Shown here: positions 45,818-57,140 of the stretch, in pieces
How the letters are laid out: each line of letters begins with the position of its first letter
How positions within the stretch are numbered: the stretch's first letter is position 1
Assembly: GCF_964355755.1 (NCBI RefSeq)
Contig: NC_092677.1
Location: forward strand, 22,974,101 to 23,038,100
Reading direction: 5' to 3'
DNA length: 64,000 nt
From: Antedon mediterranea
Taxonomy: Eukaryota; Echinodermata; Crinoidea; Comatulida; Antedonidae
The notes under the pieces: model-generated
Database searches by the model: none
What the model saw: only the letters and a program-made list of their open reading frames with translations
Told to the model about the DNA's origin: nothing
Position numbers and translations under genes: made by a program

Positions 45818-47462
45818 CTAGACATGAAACTCGTCACTTTGACGAGTTAGTTATCCGCTCGACAAACGCCACGTGCACGTCATACGTTAGAATATTGCAC
45901 ACAGAAAAATATTAAGGCATTATGACCTGAACTGAAGAATATGATATGTTGTTATTTCTGAATTCTGTTATTTTGTGTCATATAGTATACACAGTACAAT
46001 CATCACAAACAGTGTAAAATAGGTGAAATTACGGGACCCGTATTTTATTGTAATTTTTAACATCTTGACGGTTTCAAAATAAAATGTAAAAGTAGAAATT
46101 TCTGAATGAAATTATCTCAGCAACAACGTATTAACGTGTAGAAGAAATTTGAATACGTGAAATATTGATGCGCGCTCTTTTAAATGTAATGAAATATAAT
46201 GCAAAAGATGAAAATACGACTTTTTTTATTTAACTGGCCATATGATGACGTCACAACATTCGATTGGCACAATTTACACATGATTTTGTATCTACAATAC
46301 AATAGCTTCCTGAAAACGTTTTAATTGTGATTATCACATTTTATTCTTACGAGGCATAACAGATTAAAATTTACTGTAAAGATGAAATTAATGACCAACG
46401 TAATTTAAATTTTTAGGCATGATGACGTTAAAAAAATTAAAACATTTTTAATTCATGCAAAAGATAGTTGATAGATCTAGAATATATTAAAATCGGAATG
46501 AAAATGGACAACGAATAAGTGGAGATGCGCTCTATTAAATGTGATGAGCTATGACGAAATAGACAAAAATCCTATATTTTATATTCGCGTGGCCATACGA
46601 TGACGTCAAAATGTCCGGTTAGCCATATTAATGCATGATCCGATATCTACAACTCATCAACTTCCAGAATATGTAATTAAAAAAAAGTTCTCCATGTAGT
46701 TTAGAATCTATGACTGTTTAAAAATAGGCATAATTTTGACGAATTTTTGAACTTTTTCACCAAATACGCGTGCAAATTATCTAATTCGACGTGCTCGTAT
46801 GACGTAATTTTAAGTCGAAATTGTTTAAAATTTGGTAACATTACTAGAAAAGGCTGAAAAAACATAAATCACGCGAAAAAAATATGTTTTTAACGCTAAG
46901 TGTGCACCGCGTGCGTAAAAATGTTCGCGCGCGTGGGAATTTTTGACATGCTCAAAATGACATGAAACGCATAGAAAGTTGATTAGAAGTTGATATTTCG
47001 CACGTTAAAATTTTAAACGCGCGTGCGCGCGTAACTTTTTGTGAAACATGCTATTTTTAATCCATAGAAAGTTTGCGCTTGATATGACTTAAATTTTCAC
47101 AAAGTTTCAAAACAAAATTATGTTTGGTTTTTAGTCTATGATCAATCATTGAAATTCATAAAATCGCACGTAAGTCACGTTGCGCAACTCTGACGTCATT
47201 CAAAAATAGGAGGTGCACAAGTTCACGTAAATGTCGATAGGTTGACAAAGTTACGATATGTTCTGTTTACACGTTTTAGAGAAACGCGACGCACAAAAAT
47301 GACAGAAAGAAAGAAGTATAATACAGAAAAAAAAAAATTTGATGAAACAGGACGATTACAAGGAGTTATCCGCTACTAAGCGGATAACTAATAATACAGA
47401 AAAAAAATGTTGATCTCATACAATAACAAGGAGTTATCCGCTTGGTATACCAAGCGGATAAC
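45818..47462 (-). mobile_element. Helitron copy D with duplicated 5' hairpin module
   Basis: The 3' hairpin and CTAG (45821-45818) join copy C head-to-tail. At the 5' side two successive terminal modules are present: a 32-bp perfect palindrome beginning AGTTATCCGCTTGGTA (47461-47430), and a shorter hairpin AGTTATCCGCT..AGCGGATAACT (about 47391-47366). Each is followed by CTCCTTGT and a TTTTCTGTATTAT tail. Copies A-D share the GTTATCC / GGATAAC words at opposite ends. Confidence 0.7.
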
Positions 47463-47664
47463 TAAAAAAATAAATTATAAATATTCAGTCTTCAGTCAGA
47501 AAGAATAGCTGTATTAGTGTACTGAAACTTCTTTACATGGTACTGTTGCTTACAGTACACCTATCACCATAATAATTTCAACAAGAAGACAGACGTTTGG
47601 GAATTCATGCTTCCTGAATTGAAGAATTCTCTTCCAAAGTTCTCTTGCTTGTATACTATGGTAA

Positions 47665-48117
47665 AAGTTCTTCAAATTCAAATATTCTTTATTCATCCTC
47701 TATCATGAAAATATACAACAACAATATATGAGAACATAAAAAAGATGAAAAGGAAACACATAAAAACTCAAAAGAGCTTGATTAGTTGTGTCCCCCTATG
47801 TCCCTAACTAGCCTAAAAAACTAAAACATAAATAATAAAAAAGCTAAATCCTGCAACAAGTATAATTTTTAAAATTATTTGTAAAATGATAATAAATGTT
47901 CTTTAAACAATGATTTAAATATATATATTGATTTGGTACTTTGTAGTTCGTAATTCAAGTCATTCCACAATTTGGGTCCCACACACACAGAAGTACGATT
48001 ACGTTTTCTGAGTCTCATTTTGTCTTTAGATCTTGTATTATAATTATGGTAAGAACCATTTTTAATAAAGAGCGATGAAAAACGCACGTCTTGACAATAA
48101 TCTTTAAACTTTTCCAC
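47665..48117 (-). pseudogene. LINE ORF2 C-terminus and 3' tail
   Basis: The frame 48117-47875 contains HNYNTRSKDKMRLRKRNRTS, VCVGPKLWNDLNYEL and FKSLFKEHLLSFYK then a stop. This is the standard end of CR1/L2/RTE-like LINE proteins (YNTRSKxxL, GPxLWNxLP, FKxxLKxHLL). The 3' UTR runs to an AATAAAGAATATTTGAATTT tail near 47665. At 48118 the sequence switches to a hAT-like relic, so this is a 5'-truncated insertion. Confidence 0.75.
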
Positions 48118-48990
48118 TCAGCTTTAAATTTAGCATAATCAAAGCTAGCAGCTTCAAGAGTATTGGTAAAGTGGTCGGCCACGTAACTTAGAGATTCTAA
48201 CTCTTCGGCAGAATCATCTCTCCAGTTGGCAGGGTTTAGCCATATCATGTGTTTGAACACATCATGGTCGATTGTGCTAAATCTTTAATCAAGGCATTCC
48301 TGCAGAGCAGGAACTTGCCAATGTTGCCTAAAGTTTCAGCAGCATGACGTCTGTGTGTTTCATGAACCATTCTGTCCCACGAAACGGTGGTGTACTCTCT
48401 GTTGTGCACTGCCCTTTTCATGTGGCCTATTCTAGCAATATCACAGGAATTGCGACACATTTATAATTTGATCTTATACTTATTGTTGCGAATGGCCCTG
48501 ATTTTATCATTTAGTCGTTTCACAATTTGTGTCCCACGAAACGGTTGTGTACTCTCTGTTGTGCACTGCCCTTTTCATGTGGCCTCTAGCAATATTACAG
48601 GAAATTGTGGTATCATCGAGAGTATACCCAGCCTTTGTTATTACTCTGTTGGTAGTATCTTCATCAGATCCTGGAGGTTCATCTTTGCCTGTTCTGTTGC
48701 TGGCAGCACTTCAAAAACATCTATATCCCCCAATTTCATTGAAAGTGTTGTTACAATGTGAAGAATTTCAAAGTACATGTATGTTGTCATAAAAAAGTCG
48801 ATTCCTTTCAGGCACTTTAAAATTCCCATGAGCTTCGCATTCAGTGAACTATGATGTCTGTTGGCAATAGAGTTTTCTATAATTGCAATATATACATGCA
48901 CCATTTCTGTGGTGTCCAACAAAACGTGTACCATGCACCTTCGGAAATCTGTACACCTGTACACTGTGTGCTTTAGCAGTTTCTTCAAAG
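48118..48990 (-). pseudogene. hAT-like (ZNF862/KIAA1586 type) relic with internal duplication
   Basis: Frames read from 48990: LLDTTEMVHVYIAIIENSIA, LMGILKCLKGIDFFMTTYMY, then YFEILHIVTTLSMKLGDIDV and EVLPATEQAKMNLQDL, a recognisable hAT-family stretch before the C-terminal dimerisation region. HMIWLNPANWRDDSAEELES and AEWKSLKIIVK at 48250-48110 form the C-terminal block. An 80-bp exon piece (GHMKRAVHNREYTTVSWD) is present twice, at 48386-48465 and 48525-48605, in direct orientation. Several frame changes mark it as dead. It shares blocks with 41.65-43.54 kb. Confidence 0.6.
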
Positions 48991-49264
48991 TGCCTCTTAA
49001 ATTTTCTTAATCTTTTTATGAGATAATACAGAGTTTAGCAAAAATGTTAAATTGTTTTTGTTAACTACTTATTTTTAGGGTAAGACATCATTTTTTGGTT
49101 TAAAAATTGCTAAACCCAGCAAACCCCATCGAACCAACATAAAAGTTAGTGAATTGTGTAGTGTACTACACACTAATATGTTAATTTAAAAAAAATTACA
49201 TTTTTGTTTTTATCTACCTATTTTTGGGGTAAAACATTATTTTTTGGTTAAAAAGTAATTGCTA

Positions 49265-49510
49265 AACCCCGCAAACCTCCAAAAAAACATAGCAAACCCC
49301 ATGTTGTGTTCCATGTTGGTCGTGATATTTTTTTTGTAAGTTTTGTCTGTGGATAAGCCTGTTGATAGGTTGTCTGTCATCGTTTTGGGTTTTTACGGGT
49401 AGGTTGCTTCTCACACTTCTCTTGTATAATATTTGGTGGTGGCAGATAGCCTGTCTATTGGTATTCTCATACACAGGAGTGCTAGATATGCATCTGTGCC
49501 ACTGTCTTTT
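49265..49510 (-). pseudogene. Ty3/gypsy-type integrase tail relic
   Basis: In two frames the minus strand gives AYLALL..RIPIDRLS and RQPINRLIHRQNLQKKYHDQ. These correspond to the ALLAYRxTP..PAExLxGRxLRSxLP and RQxxQKxYHD blocks after the integrase core of Ty3/gypsy elements. Frameshifts are present and no LTR or other pol domain is near, so it is an isolated old fragment. Confidence 0.5.
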
Positions 49511-50215
49511 GACTTTTGTTGTACATTTTTAACTGTCTGTATTCTTTCAATAAATCTATTACTTTGTCAGTAATGTGGATTGTGTAACTTGTTGATTATA
49601 CTATGAGTCCTAGCATTCATTACCACACAAGTCACATGACTACAAGACATCTTATTACAGATGCCATTTACGTCTTTTGACACATCCTAATGGTTAATAT
49701 CTCTCGCATAACACAATTTTAGATTTCAACAGATTTATTTTGGAGCAATTTTTGGTACCACATAATCTGCAGAGATACTGGAGGCAACATTTGTGCCGTT
49801 CCATTTTCTACAATTTCCTGAAAATAAAAATTATTAATACTAATTTAGAAATTATAAAAATTTTAATGACATTTAAAAAAAACAATACTGCACTTATTGC
49901 TAATATTGTAACTTTATTTTACAATATTAGCAATATGAATTGGTATTACCATTAATTGTACTGCATTTCTATTCATATTGTATATTTTGGTTAGTAAATA
50001 AAAGTTTACAAGGCATTCATCATATTTAAATTTCTTACGTTTTTAGTTTACCAGATTTAATTTTGGCCTACAGTAGGTCCAAAAAAACTACTAAAATAAT
50101 ACATTAAAAAATTATCTGACATTATATTACAAATTAGCCTAATAAATATTAATAACAATGTTAATAGGTTCATGAATTATAATATCAAACAAGGGTACTC
50201 TAGGCCTAGCTATGT
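49511..50215. other. no gene supported
   Basis: AT-rich; short open frames only, no motif or repeat border recognised. Confidence 0.4.
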
Positions 50216-51130
50216 TCACGCTAACCATTTGCGTTTTCGCAAATTGCGATTGGAGTTGTCAATTTGCGAAAAAAATATTATATCATTCACAAAAATAGCG
50301 AAAATAATTTTTCCTTTTCGTTTATACTTTTTAGCGCTCTTAGAAATTGTGTGGGTGTTGAGCCAGAAAAAAAGAATAGCCCCACTTAGTAAAATGTTAC
50401 CCATTGGGATACCTCTAGCATCTGACTGACTTTTCCACTCGCGGTTAGTGTAGCAACATAAACAACTTATGTTTGCAATAAGCATGCTTCCCTTGTTACA
50501 ACAAAATATTTGAACTTTTCTTGAAAAACAGGAAAGACATATAGACAGTAGCATCAGTAGCTGGTTGTGAAAAACAATGTATTTTGTCTGTCTATGTGCA
50601 TCTCCATTAAATCCAGGTTTCATGTCATCATCTTCCCTAAACTTATAGATTCCGTAATATTTGGTTGCGTAGCTATCTGTATTGCGTAGGGTTGCACGGC
50701 CGATGCGATTCTCTTCGTTCGTGTTGTTTAACACTTTCAAATCGAAGTCGTTTACATGGTGCCCTATTCCAAGTTAGAACACCACGAGGAGTCATGTTGT
50801 GTTTTTGGCACAGCAAACAGAACATGTCTTCTTCCTCTTGCATTACCAACCATTTAAGGGTAAAAATTGTCAGCATGTTTGCCTTTACTCTTTGGTTTAT
50901 TGATTTAGCTACACATGATCCAGAAAAAAGGGTTGCTGCTGATGGTAATATATTTCCTGCTGGAGTATTATTTATCATTGGCTGTGAATCCCACAATCTG
51001 CTGAAAGTACATGCTGTACAAACCTGTCACACACGACAAAATGTCCCCTGCACGGCTGAAATGGTGCTGTCTGTCACTTCACTACAAAGAGGACAAATAC
51101 TAAAGGCCGATAGGAGATGTTCTTCATAAA
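50216..51130 (-). pseudogene. Kolobok-type transposase relics, two adjacent copies
   Basis: The upstream piece (51130-50673) reads CPLCSEVTDSTISAVQGTFC, WDSQPMINNTPAGNILPSAA and TLFSGSCVAKSI. The second piece (50740-50216) reads MKPGFNGDAHRQTKYIVFHN, LLMLLSICLSCFSRKVQI and REWKSQSDARGIPMGNILLS. Both show the F-IVF..L, cysteine pair, WxSQP..xGNxLLSAAILFSGS order I associate with the region after the THAP domain in Kolobok transposases. No THAP finger or TTAA-flanked termini were found. A near copy of the second piece is at 55215-55465. Confidence 0.5.
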
Positions 51131-51189
51131 CCATGAACTTTCAATTTTCATCCTTTGTATAGGTCACCTGGCACACAGTCTCTGTGAAT

Positions 51190-51985
51190 TAACCAACATT
51201 CTTAGTGTTACAATTGACCCCTTGGAAAACATTTTTTTTGGGTTTTTTTTGCACAAAACGATTTATATGCAGTTTCAAATTCTCCAAGCAAGTCTTGATT
51301 TGTTCTCCATGGAAAGTACAGAAAATGATGGAGTTTGTATACAAGCTGCTTTTTCTCTGGTAGTTATGATTATGCAATAATGGGACCGATTTGCGTGTAC
51401 CGTATTGGTAAATGTTATTCTGTAGTTGGTAGCAAAATTTGCGAAACTCATATTATCAAAAAGTGGATTCTTTGGTCGGTTACAGTAATGTTGGATAATG
51501 CTGTTGATAAATATGTCATCATTTTTTGACAAGTGAAGAAGCTGTGATTTTGGTTTAAGAATGTGTATACGTTTTTCTGGTAGATTAGTATTGATAAACG
51601 TAACATTTCTGGATAAACTATAGAATGGGAGTCCACATAATCGATAGGCTGTTTCTTGAGCAGATACTGTACCTGAAGTTCTTTTGTTTCTGGTTTTGTT
51701 ATATACGAAGAGACAGCAGCATATGGCGTTCCAACAATTTGGATGTCCATATTAGCTTGCCAATTAGACAACAATGTAAGGTTGTATGGATTAATGTTTA
51801 TTTCATCATGTGTTCTATGAAGACTGTAGAATATTGCTTTCTTATGTACATCTTAAAAGTTTATCGTTGTTCGCTGCTGTTCTACTTTTTGAAAATCAAA
51901 ACAAACGGCACTTGCTGCTTGAACTACCATATTTTGCTTTGCATGTGAATGTGTGCCTGTGGGTTTGAAATGACGACACCATCTT
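51190..51985 (-). pseudogene. Helitron Rep/helicase protein relic
   Basis: The minus strand reads DEININPYNLTLLSNWQANM, then DIQIVGTPYAA and SSYITKPETKEL. In another frame come AYRLCGLPFYSLSRNVTFIN, PEKRIRILKPKSQLLHL, and then SKNDDIFINSIIQHYCNRP with MSFANFATNYRITF. The CYN..LL..WxANxDIQxVxxPYA..xYIxxYIxKxE order is typical of the Helitron replicase protein between the Rep and helicase domains. At least one frame change. It could be a relic of the autonomous relatives of the Helitrons in this window, but nothing proves the link. Confidence 0.6.
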
Positions 51986-51999
51986 ATGTTGTATTGCAT

Positions 52000-52560
52000 C
52001 TTTTCAGAAGGTTTCTAGATACATTGCATTTAATTTTAAAAAGTTATTAACACAAGAATACAAAATATAAAACAAAAAAGTCTACCAAACTTTTATTAAC
52101 AAAAATATATAACATGGGTATAGGTCACAAAATAAACTAAAAAACAAAAAAAATAAATAAACGATAAAAATGCATTACAATAAACATTTTGCTTATTGAG
52201 TCTTATGTTGGTAAAATATCTATTGCATTAAACAATAAAGTGAATTAAATGTTTTTGGACAATACAAAAAGATATTTTAAATGTTATTAATACCTTTTAT
52301 AGTTCTCCTACATCTCATCAACACATGATGTACTTGTAGGAACTATATACGCCTTCAAGATATTAATTTACAAAAGATAACTTAGCCCTACAATACAAGT
52401 CTAGTAATACTACAAGGAGTAGATGCTAGCTAGAAAACATCTATGCCTAGCTAGCCTAGGTAGGATAATACAGCCCGGTCTGGCTAAGCCTAGCTACTGT
52501 CTGTATGTAGCCTTGTTGTTGCCAGTTAATGATCTTCAATTCTTTTTTTACTGCGTTTTA
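52000..52560. other. no gene; short direct repeat
   Basis: TACGCCTTCAAGATATWRAW TTTACAAA-type sequence occurs at about 52345-52395 and again at about 52750-52800. No other structure. Confidence 0.4.
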
Positions 52561-52564
52561 ACGG

Positions 52565-52725
52565 CGGTTTTGGTTCACGTACATATGATGTTACGTGCCC
52601 CCTTTCCCTTTTTCACCACTTTCCCCTCCGCTTCGCATTGACCACACCCATACTTTCCATTAAATTGTGCCATGTTTTTAACCATACTCATGGCTGGCAA
52701 ATCCATTGTTGCTGCCAACAATTTA
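52565..52725 (-). pseudogene. transposase-associated zinc-binding exon
   Basis: The minus strand reads MDLPAMSMVKNMAQFNGKYG, CGQCEAEGKVVKKGKG. The VxxxxxxMxQFNGxYGCxxCxxxG pattern occurs in transposase-like proteins (CACTA/tnp2-like and relatives). Single exon fragment; neighbours do not extend it. Confidence 0.4.
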
Positions 52726-53484
52726 ATACGTATGGTTCTATTTGCCACCAGTACGCCTTCAAGATATAGAATTTACAAAGATAAATTACCTATACATTAC
52801 ATTCATACTGTAGTTCAGAGCGATATTTTATAGTCCTTCAAAATTGTAAGACATTTAAAATTCCATTACAATTACAATTTCCAGTTTCACACACAAAAAA
52901 AGTATATTTATAGGGTTGTAGTGTACGTAAAGTACCTTTTTCATATAGATGGTTAAACGTTGGTATGAACAAATGTACCTTATGTAACCGGTTCTTGCTG
53001 GTTACACACCAAATTCGGGATTCAAGGTGACGTTCACGCAATGACAACTCTGAGGCGGTTTTGTTGGTTTCCAGATAGGTTTATTCTGGAGTTATTCTCA
53101 CTGCGGATCAGTCAATAAGAGATCAGAAAAACTTCATTAAAACATAATAATAAAACATAGTTGTAAGTCAGTATACAACACACATTTGATTGTATAGTTT
53201 CTGCCTTACATTGCGTTGTGTCTAATTTACGTTACTTTAATGTAGCAGCATATATACTTTAACGGTTTCAAAGTATATCAAATAAAAATATTACAATACA
53301 AATTTATATTATTATTATAGTACACAAGAAGTTTTCCATTATTTATGGTAGTATAAATACACCAACATAAAAGTACTGTTTAAAGTTGCCCTAAATACCA
53401 GATTTAACAAATTAGTCTAAACATAGAGAAAATAATGATCTAAAATAACATATTAATTACAGTAAATTAAAAATGTCCTTACCT
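52726..53484. other. no gene supported
   Basis: A GGTTTATTCTGGAGTTATTC..GATCAGTCAATAAGAGATCA stretch at about 53080-53130 resembles part of the exon-like sequence at 53485-53590, suggesting a local duplication. Otherwise empty. Confidence 0.4.
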
Positions 53485-53590
53485 GCGGTTCAGTCAATAA
53501 GAAATGAGGTTTATCATTGATGTCCACATCTATTATAGGGGTAAATTCTGACCAAGTCCAATTTCCGCGAAAGGAAACCGACTAACTTCG
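53485..53590 (-). pseudogene. isolated exon-like segment
   Basis: The minus strand reads FRGNWTWSEFTPIIDVDIND and KPHFLLTEPQ, then a donor CAGGTAAGG. Looks like an exon of a protein-coding relic; family not recognised. Confidence 0.35.
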
Positions 53591-54064
53591 CTCATAAAGG
53601 ACACTGCGATAAATATGTACTATAAACAGCGGTATTATTAAATGATAATGATATTATTTACCATTTTTATGATTTCATAATTAATAGAATATGCAACGAA
53701 ATATTAAATTAATTACCCAAATAAATTATTATACATGTACAAAAATGGTAGAGTCCAACTAACTTAACTAATTACTGTAAAACCAGTCTTTTAAGGAAAG
53801 ATAAACAATTAACTTTACTCAATTAACCAGACTAAGAAAATATAAACAGCATGAATGTTTTGGAGGTGTGAAAATGATGATAGTTCAGGAAGTTCTTAAT
53901 AAGATTTTAGTTAATTTACATGTGTATCTATATATTGAGATATTAATGCAGAACAAAGGATAAGATAAAATACAAATGAGTTGCAGGCCAGAATAATTAC
54001 TAATACTATACAAGTTGAATACTTTTAGCACGTTGTAATGAAAGGCCGGTGGTGTCCGAGGTTC

Positions 54065-54438
54065 CGGAAGGCCAATAGGTGGCCATACCCCATTTTGTTT
54101 TAACATAGCCCTGACTTCAACCGGACTGTCGGCAACAATGTGGCAAGAGGCAGTGCCAGCATTGTTAGCATTAAACTTTATATGGTGAAAACTTTTGATG
54201 CCATGCAATGGATAAAAATACCCATCCAGGAAAGATTTCCAGTTATAAACTGGGATGAAAGTTTCCCCTTTCTCGTCTCCAGCAAGATGCGGAATGTTGA
54301 CAATAGCTTGTGTGCTGTCTCTTTTTGCCTTGCTTATGTAATTCAAACAGGAACTGTGCTGCCGGTTGTAGCGCTGCTTGATAAGGCCAAAACACCAGTC
54401 GCGGGCGAATTTGGTGTGCCAAGCAATCATAAATCTGT
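54065..54438 (-). pseudogene. exon of a recurrent transposase-like protein
   Basis: After an acceptor GGATACAG the frame reads SFMIAWHTKFARDWCFGLIK, then PHLAGDEKGETFIPVYNWKS and FLDGYFYPLHGIKSFHHIKF. I recognise the GHTKFAPDWCFGLxKxxxRxxxVSSL..VPVYDWxxFLxxYF order from widespread, unnamed invertebrate proteins that resemble transposases (often following a HADNCxGQNKNN block). The frame loses similarity at its end. No other exon of this gene was located nearby, though 60.5-60.9 kb could be an N-terminal part of a similar gene. Confidence 0.5.
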
Positions 54439-54649
54439 ATCCTTATAAATAATGTACTGATGTTGTCAAATTTAAGTTTTCATTAAGTTTAATACTTGCT
54501 GAAAAATATAAATTATGACTATTAGGTTTGCATTGTTGGCTAATAGCTAGTAGACGCACTGATGACCGTAGGCCTAATAGCAGTAGTAGTACTAGGACTC
54601 GGAGTAGTGTGGCTAGCTGACGGTGGTCGACTGGTTGTTGAAGGGAGTC

Positions 54650-54950
54650 AAGAGCCAGTAACATAAGCTGGTTTTGTTGCTGGACGGTCGCCGAAAATGG
54701 CATTCATTTTGTTGAAATAAGGCCACTCTGTAGGTCCATTTCCAGATTTACCTTGTTCGTCTTTGGATTCTAAATATTCTTTCATTTATTTGTAATCTGC
54801 GTGAATCCAATTTCAGTCTTTTTTTAATGTCCGCCTAAAGTAGCCCATTTCGTCTGGTGCCGTCTAATCCGTTTTCAATTTTTGAGTTTCCCCAAATACT
54901 AATAAGGGCCACTGTAGCTGCTTCACTCCACTGAATATTAACCATAATTG
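54650..54950 (-). pseudogene. MYB/SANT-like domain relic
   Basis: The minus strand reads WSEAATVALISIWGNSKIEN, GLDGTRRNGLL, a stop, KKRLKLDSRR and, after a frame change, GKSGNGPTEWPYFNKMNAIF with GDRPATKPAYV. This is the MYB/SANT-like domain that precedes many Harbinger- or Kolobok-associated proteins (WSxxAVxALIxIW...CPFFxELDxILGDRPASKPAYL). Stop and frameshift present. Confidence 0.6.
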
Positions 54951-54961
54951 CAATAATTTCA

Positions 54962-55140
54962 CTGTTCCAACTAGTTGTAAAAACAAACGCAAAATAAAAA
55001 TAGCGTGGGTACGGCAAAAAAGCCCTGATAAAAAATGGCCTCTGACCCGATTGTTTACCACAATGAAATGACATACTGTCATAGCGTCCATCTACTCCAA
55101 TAGAAATATCCTTGTAGTTTGGCAAGTGCTTATCCCTTTT
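54962..55140 (-). pseudogene. Kolobok-type fragment
   Basis: HLPNYKDISIGVDGRYDSMS is read in one frame. The DGRYDSPG-like block is a landmark of Kolobok transposases. It joins the MYB/SANT relic directly and is followed upstream by 55215-55465. Confidence 0.45.
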
Positions 55141-55214
55141 AATTTAGAAAACCAATTATTCCTTACAACTCTGTGTAAGAAATTTTGACGGAAAAAAGTA
55201 TGTTTATTCATGGC

Positions 55215-55465
55215 GCTTACTTTTTAGCGCTCTTAGAAATTGTGTGGGTGTTGAGCCAGAAAAAAGAATAGCCCCACTTAGTAGAATGTTACCCATTGGG
55301 GTACCTCTAGCATCTGACTGACTTTTCCACTCGCGGTTAATGTGGCAACATAAGCATATAATGTTTGCAATAAGCATGCTTCCCTTGTTACGACAAGATA
55401 TTTGAACTTTTCTTGAAAAACAGGAAAGGCATATAGACAGTAGCTTCGGTAGCTGGCTGTGAAAT
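55215..55465 (-). pseudogene. second copy of Kolobok-type segment
   Basis: Nearly identical in sequence to 50317-50570 (shared TTTAGCGCTCTTAGAAATTG and GTTGAGCCAGAAAAAAGAAT words). Encodes the same cysteine-pair and WKSQ..RGxPMGNILLSGAI region. Shows that the element or gene was duplicated within the region. Confidence 0.6.
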
Positions 55466-55889
55466 AAGTTGTGGAAAAAGTTTTTTCGTTGAGATATCGA
55501 TATCAGGTTGAAACGCGAATAATTTATGATTTTTTCTGCGTGTAGAATAGCTTGAGGCCATTTGAAGAACTTCTGTTAAGATGTACGCAATCGGCGTGAA
55601 TATGGGACCAGTCGTTCCACAGGCCTCTGTGACGCCAATATGTTACACATGCATCATCGGCATAATTCGCCTGAAGTCGACGGTTAATGTCCACAACAGA
55701 GTCGTTAGAGTCGTAAGTTAGAGCTTACCCGACTGGGGTGCCGCTTTAACAGCTGGCTATTACCACAATGTGTTTACACTCCAGTCCAAATTTAAGATAA
55801 TCAATTAAATTATGGTGGGCGGATAGGTACGTTCGACGCTGGGCGCAGAGCCTTGAAATTGGCTTTAGACCGAGCGGGATACTTTTAGG

Positions 55890-55921
55890 CAGGGCGGGCC
55901 CGCCCGGCTTCGCCCTGCACA
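55890..55921. repeat. GGGCGGGCCCGCCC palindrome
   Basis: A GC palindrome embedded in GCAGGGCGGGCCCGCCCGGC and TTCGCCCTGC in AT-rich surroundings, followed by TACATCCCTGG. Resembles the end of a CAGGG/CCCTG element. Confidence 0.4.
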
Positions 55922-55944
55922 ATTACATCCCTGGAAAAAAAATT

Positions 55945-56090
55945 TAATAAGCTCGTTTATGGCAGCCAATACCAAATAGGGGTTTTCTGTTTTGGTGACT
56001 TGTTTATTCGAGCGTAGTGTCTACAGCGATCTTCGCCTGCGATGGAGTGTAAAGCGACCATTATTTTCAGCCTTGTATCAATAAACATAC
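55945..56090 (-). repeat. fragment of the TA-inserted MITE family
   Basis: On the minus strand, TTTACACTCCATCGCAGGCG, AAGATCGCTGTAGACACTAC and GGCTGCCATAAACGAGCTTA correspond to 21980-22085 inside the 694-bp MITE. The terminal CCGTACTGACGCGGG sequences are missing, so it is a fragment or an older relative. Confidence 0.6.
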
Positions 56091-56159
56091 TGTATGTATC
56101 ACCATCAGGTACAGGTAGATGGTGGATTTGTTTAAAGACCATCTTGAGTATATGATTTT

Positions 56160-57140
56160 GAGTTTCTAATATTAAAATTACATAATAATCTTAACAAATG
56201 GGTGCTTTTATTTTTATTGTATATTTGACAAAAATGTTGAATTTAAAATATTATTCTATGCCCCACTCACTGCTGATATTTACCGAAGCGTGAAAATTAC
56301 CATGATGTCATATCAGTAACAAAACGTGCATGCAATCTGTAACATGCGCGTCGTGTATCTTGTCAACAAGGTGCCCAAACTTTCAGAGGAAAATAAAAAA
56401 AAATAAATAAAAATAAATTAACTCGGTAAAATAAATTTAAACTTTTTTTATACTGTACTGACGTCCGTGACGCTATCTATATTTCTACCATTTTATGCCT
56501 AAAAAATAAACTATCGTCATGAAACGATAATTATTAAAATATATACAGTGTTGGGCGTTAGCCTAGTGTAAATAATAGGCTATAAAAGCCTGTATAATTA
56601 TAAATTAATCCAGCTAGGCTAGCCTAATCAAGATAGCTTCGTTGTTATTTTCGATGTGATACATACCCTGGTTCCTGGTGCTCGCGGCACAGAGCAGAAT
56701 AGGATGAGCCTTTGAATCCTACCCTAGTCCTGGATACCGCTTGAATCCACTTTTTCTGCAAGTTATCATCTTTTGGAAACAGATGAATACTAACATTATT
56801 ATTTAAGTATGGTTAATGCTGCACCCAGTTAGCTGCCACACAACGAGGCATTGTTTATAATGAAAAAATGATCGATGATTTTGCTTTGTTTATGAAAAAA
56901 ACGTTGTCTTACAAGGTTTAGCGTGTGTAGTCAGAAGGATCGCACATGCAGACGTTGCCGAATAAACGTCATATCCAATTTAGGTCAAATTAAGGTCATA
57001 ATCAGTGGGCGTTCCATGGAAGCGAAAAAAGGCTCAAAATACTTTTTTTCGGGGAAAATTGGGCAGTAAATAATAAAATGCAATGCATGGATCTGTTCAT
57101 TATACAATTGACTGATTCTTAGTCTTACTAATTACAAATA
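56160..57140. other. no gene supported
   Basis: AT-rich, with an A/T microsatellite near 56394-56425. A short Lys-rich frame at 57143-57343 beside it is not recognised and may be part of the hAT relic. Confidence 0.4.
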
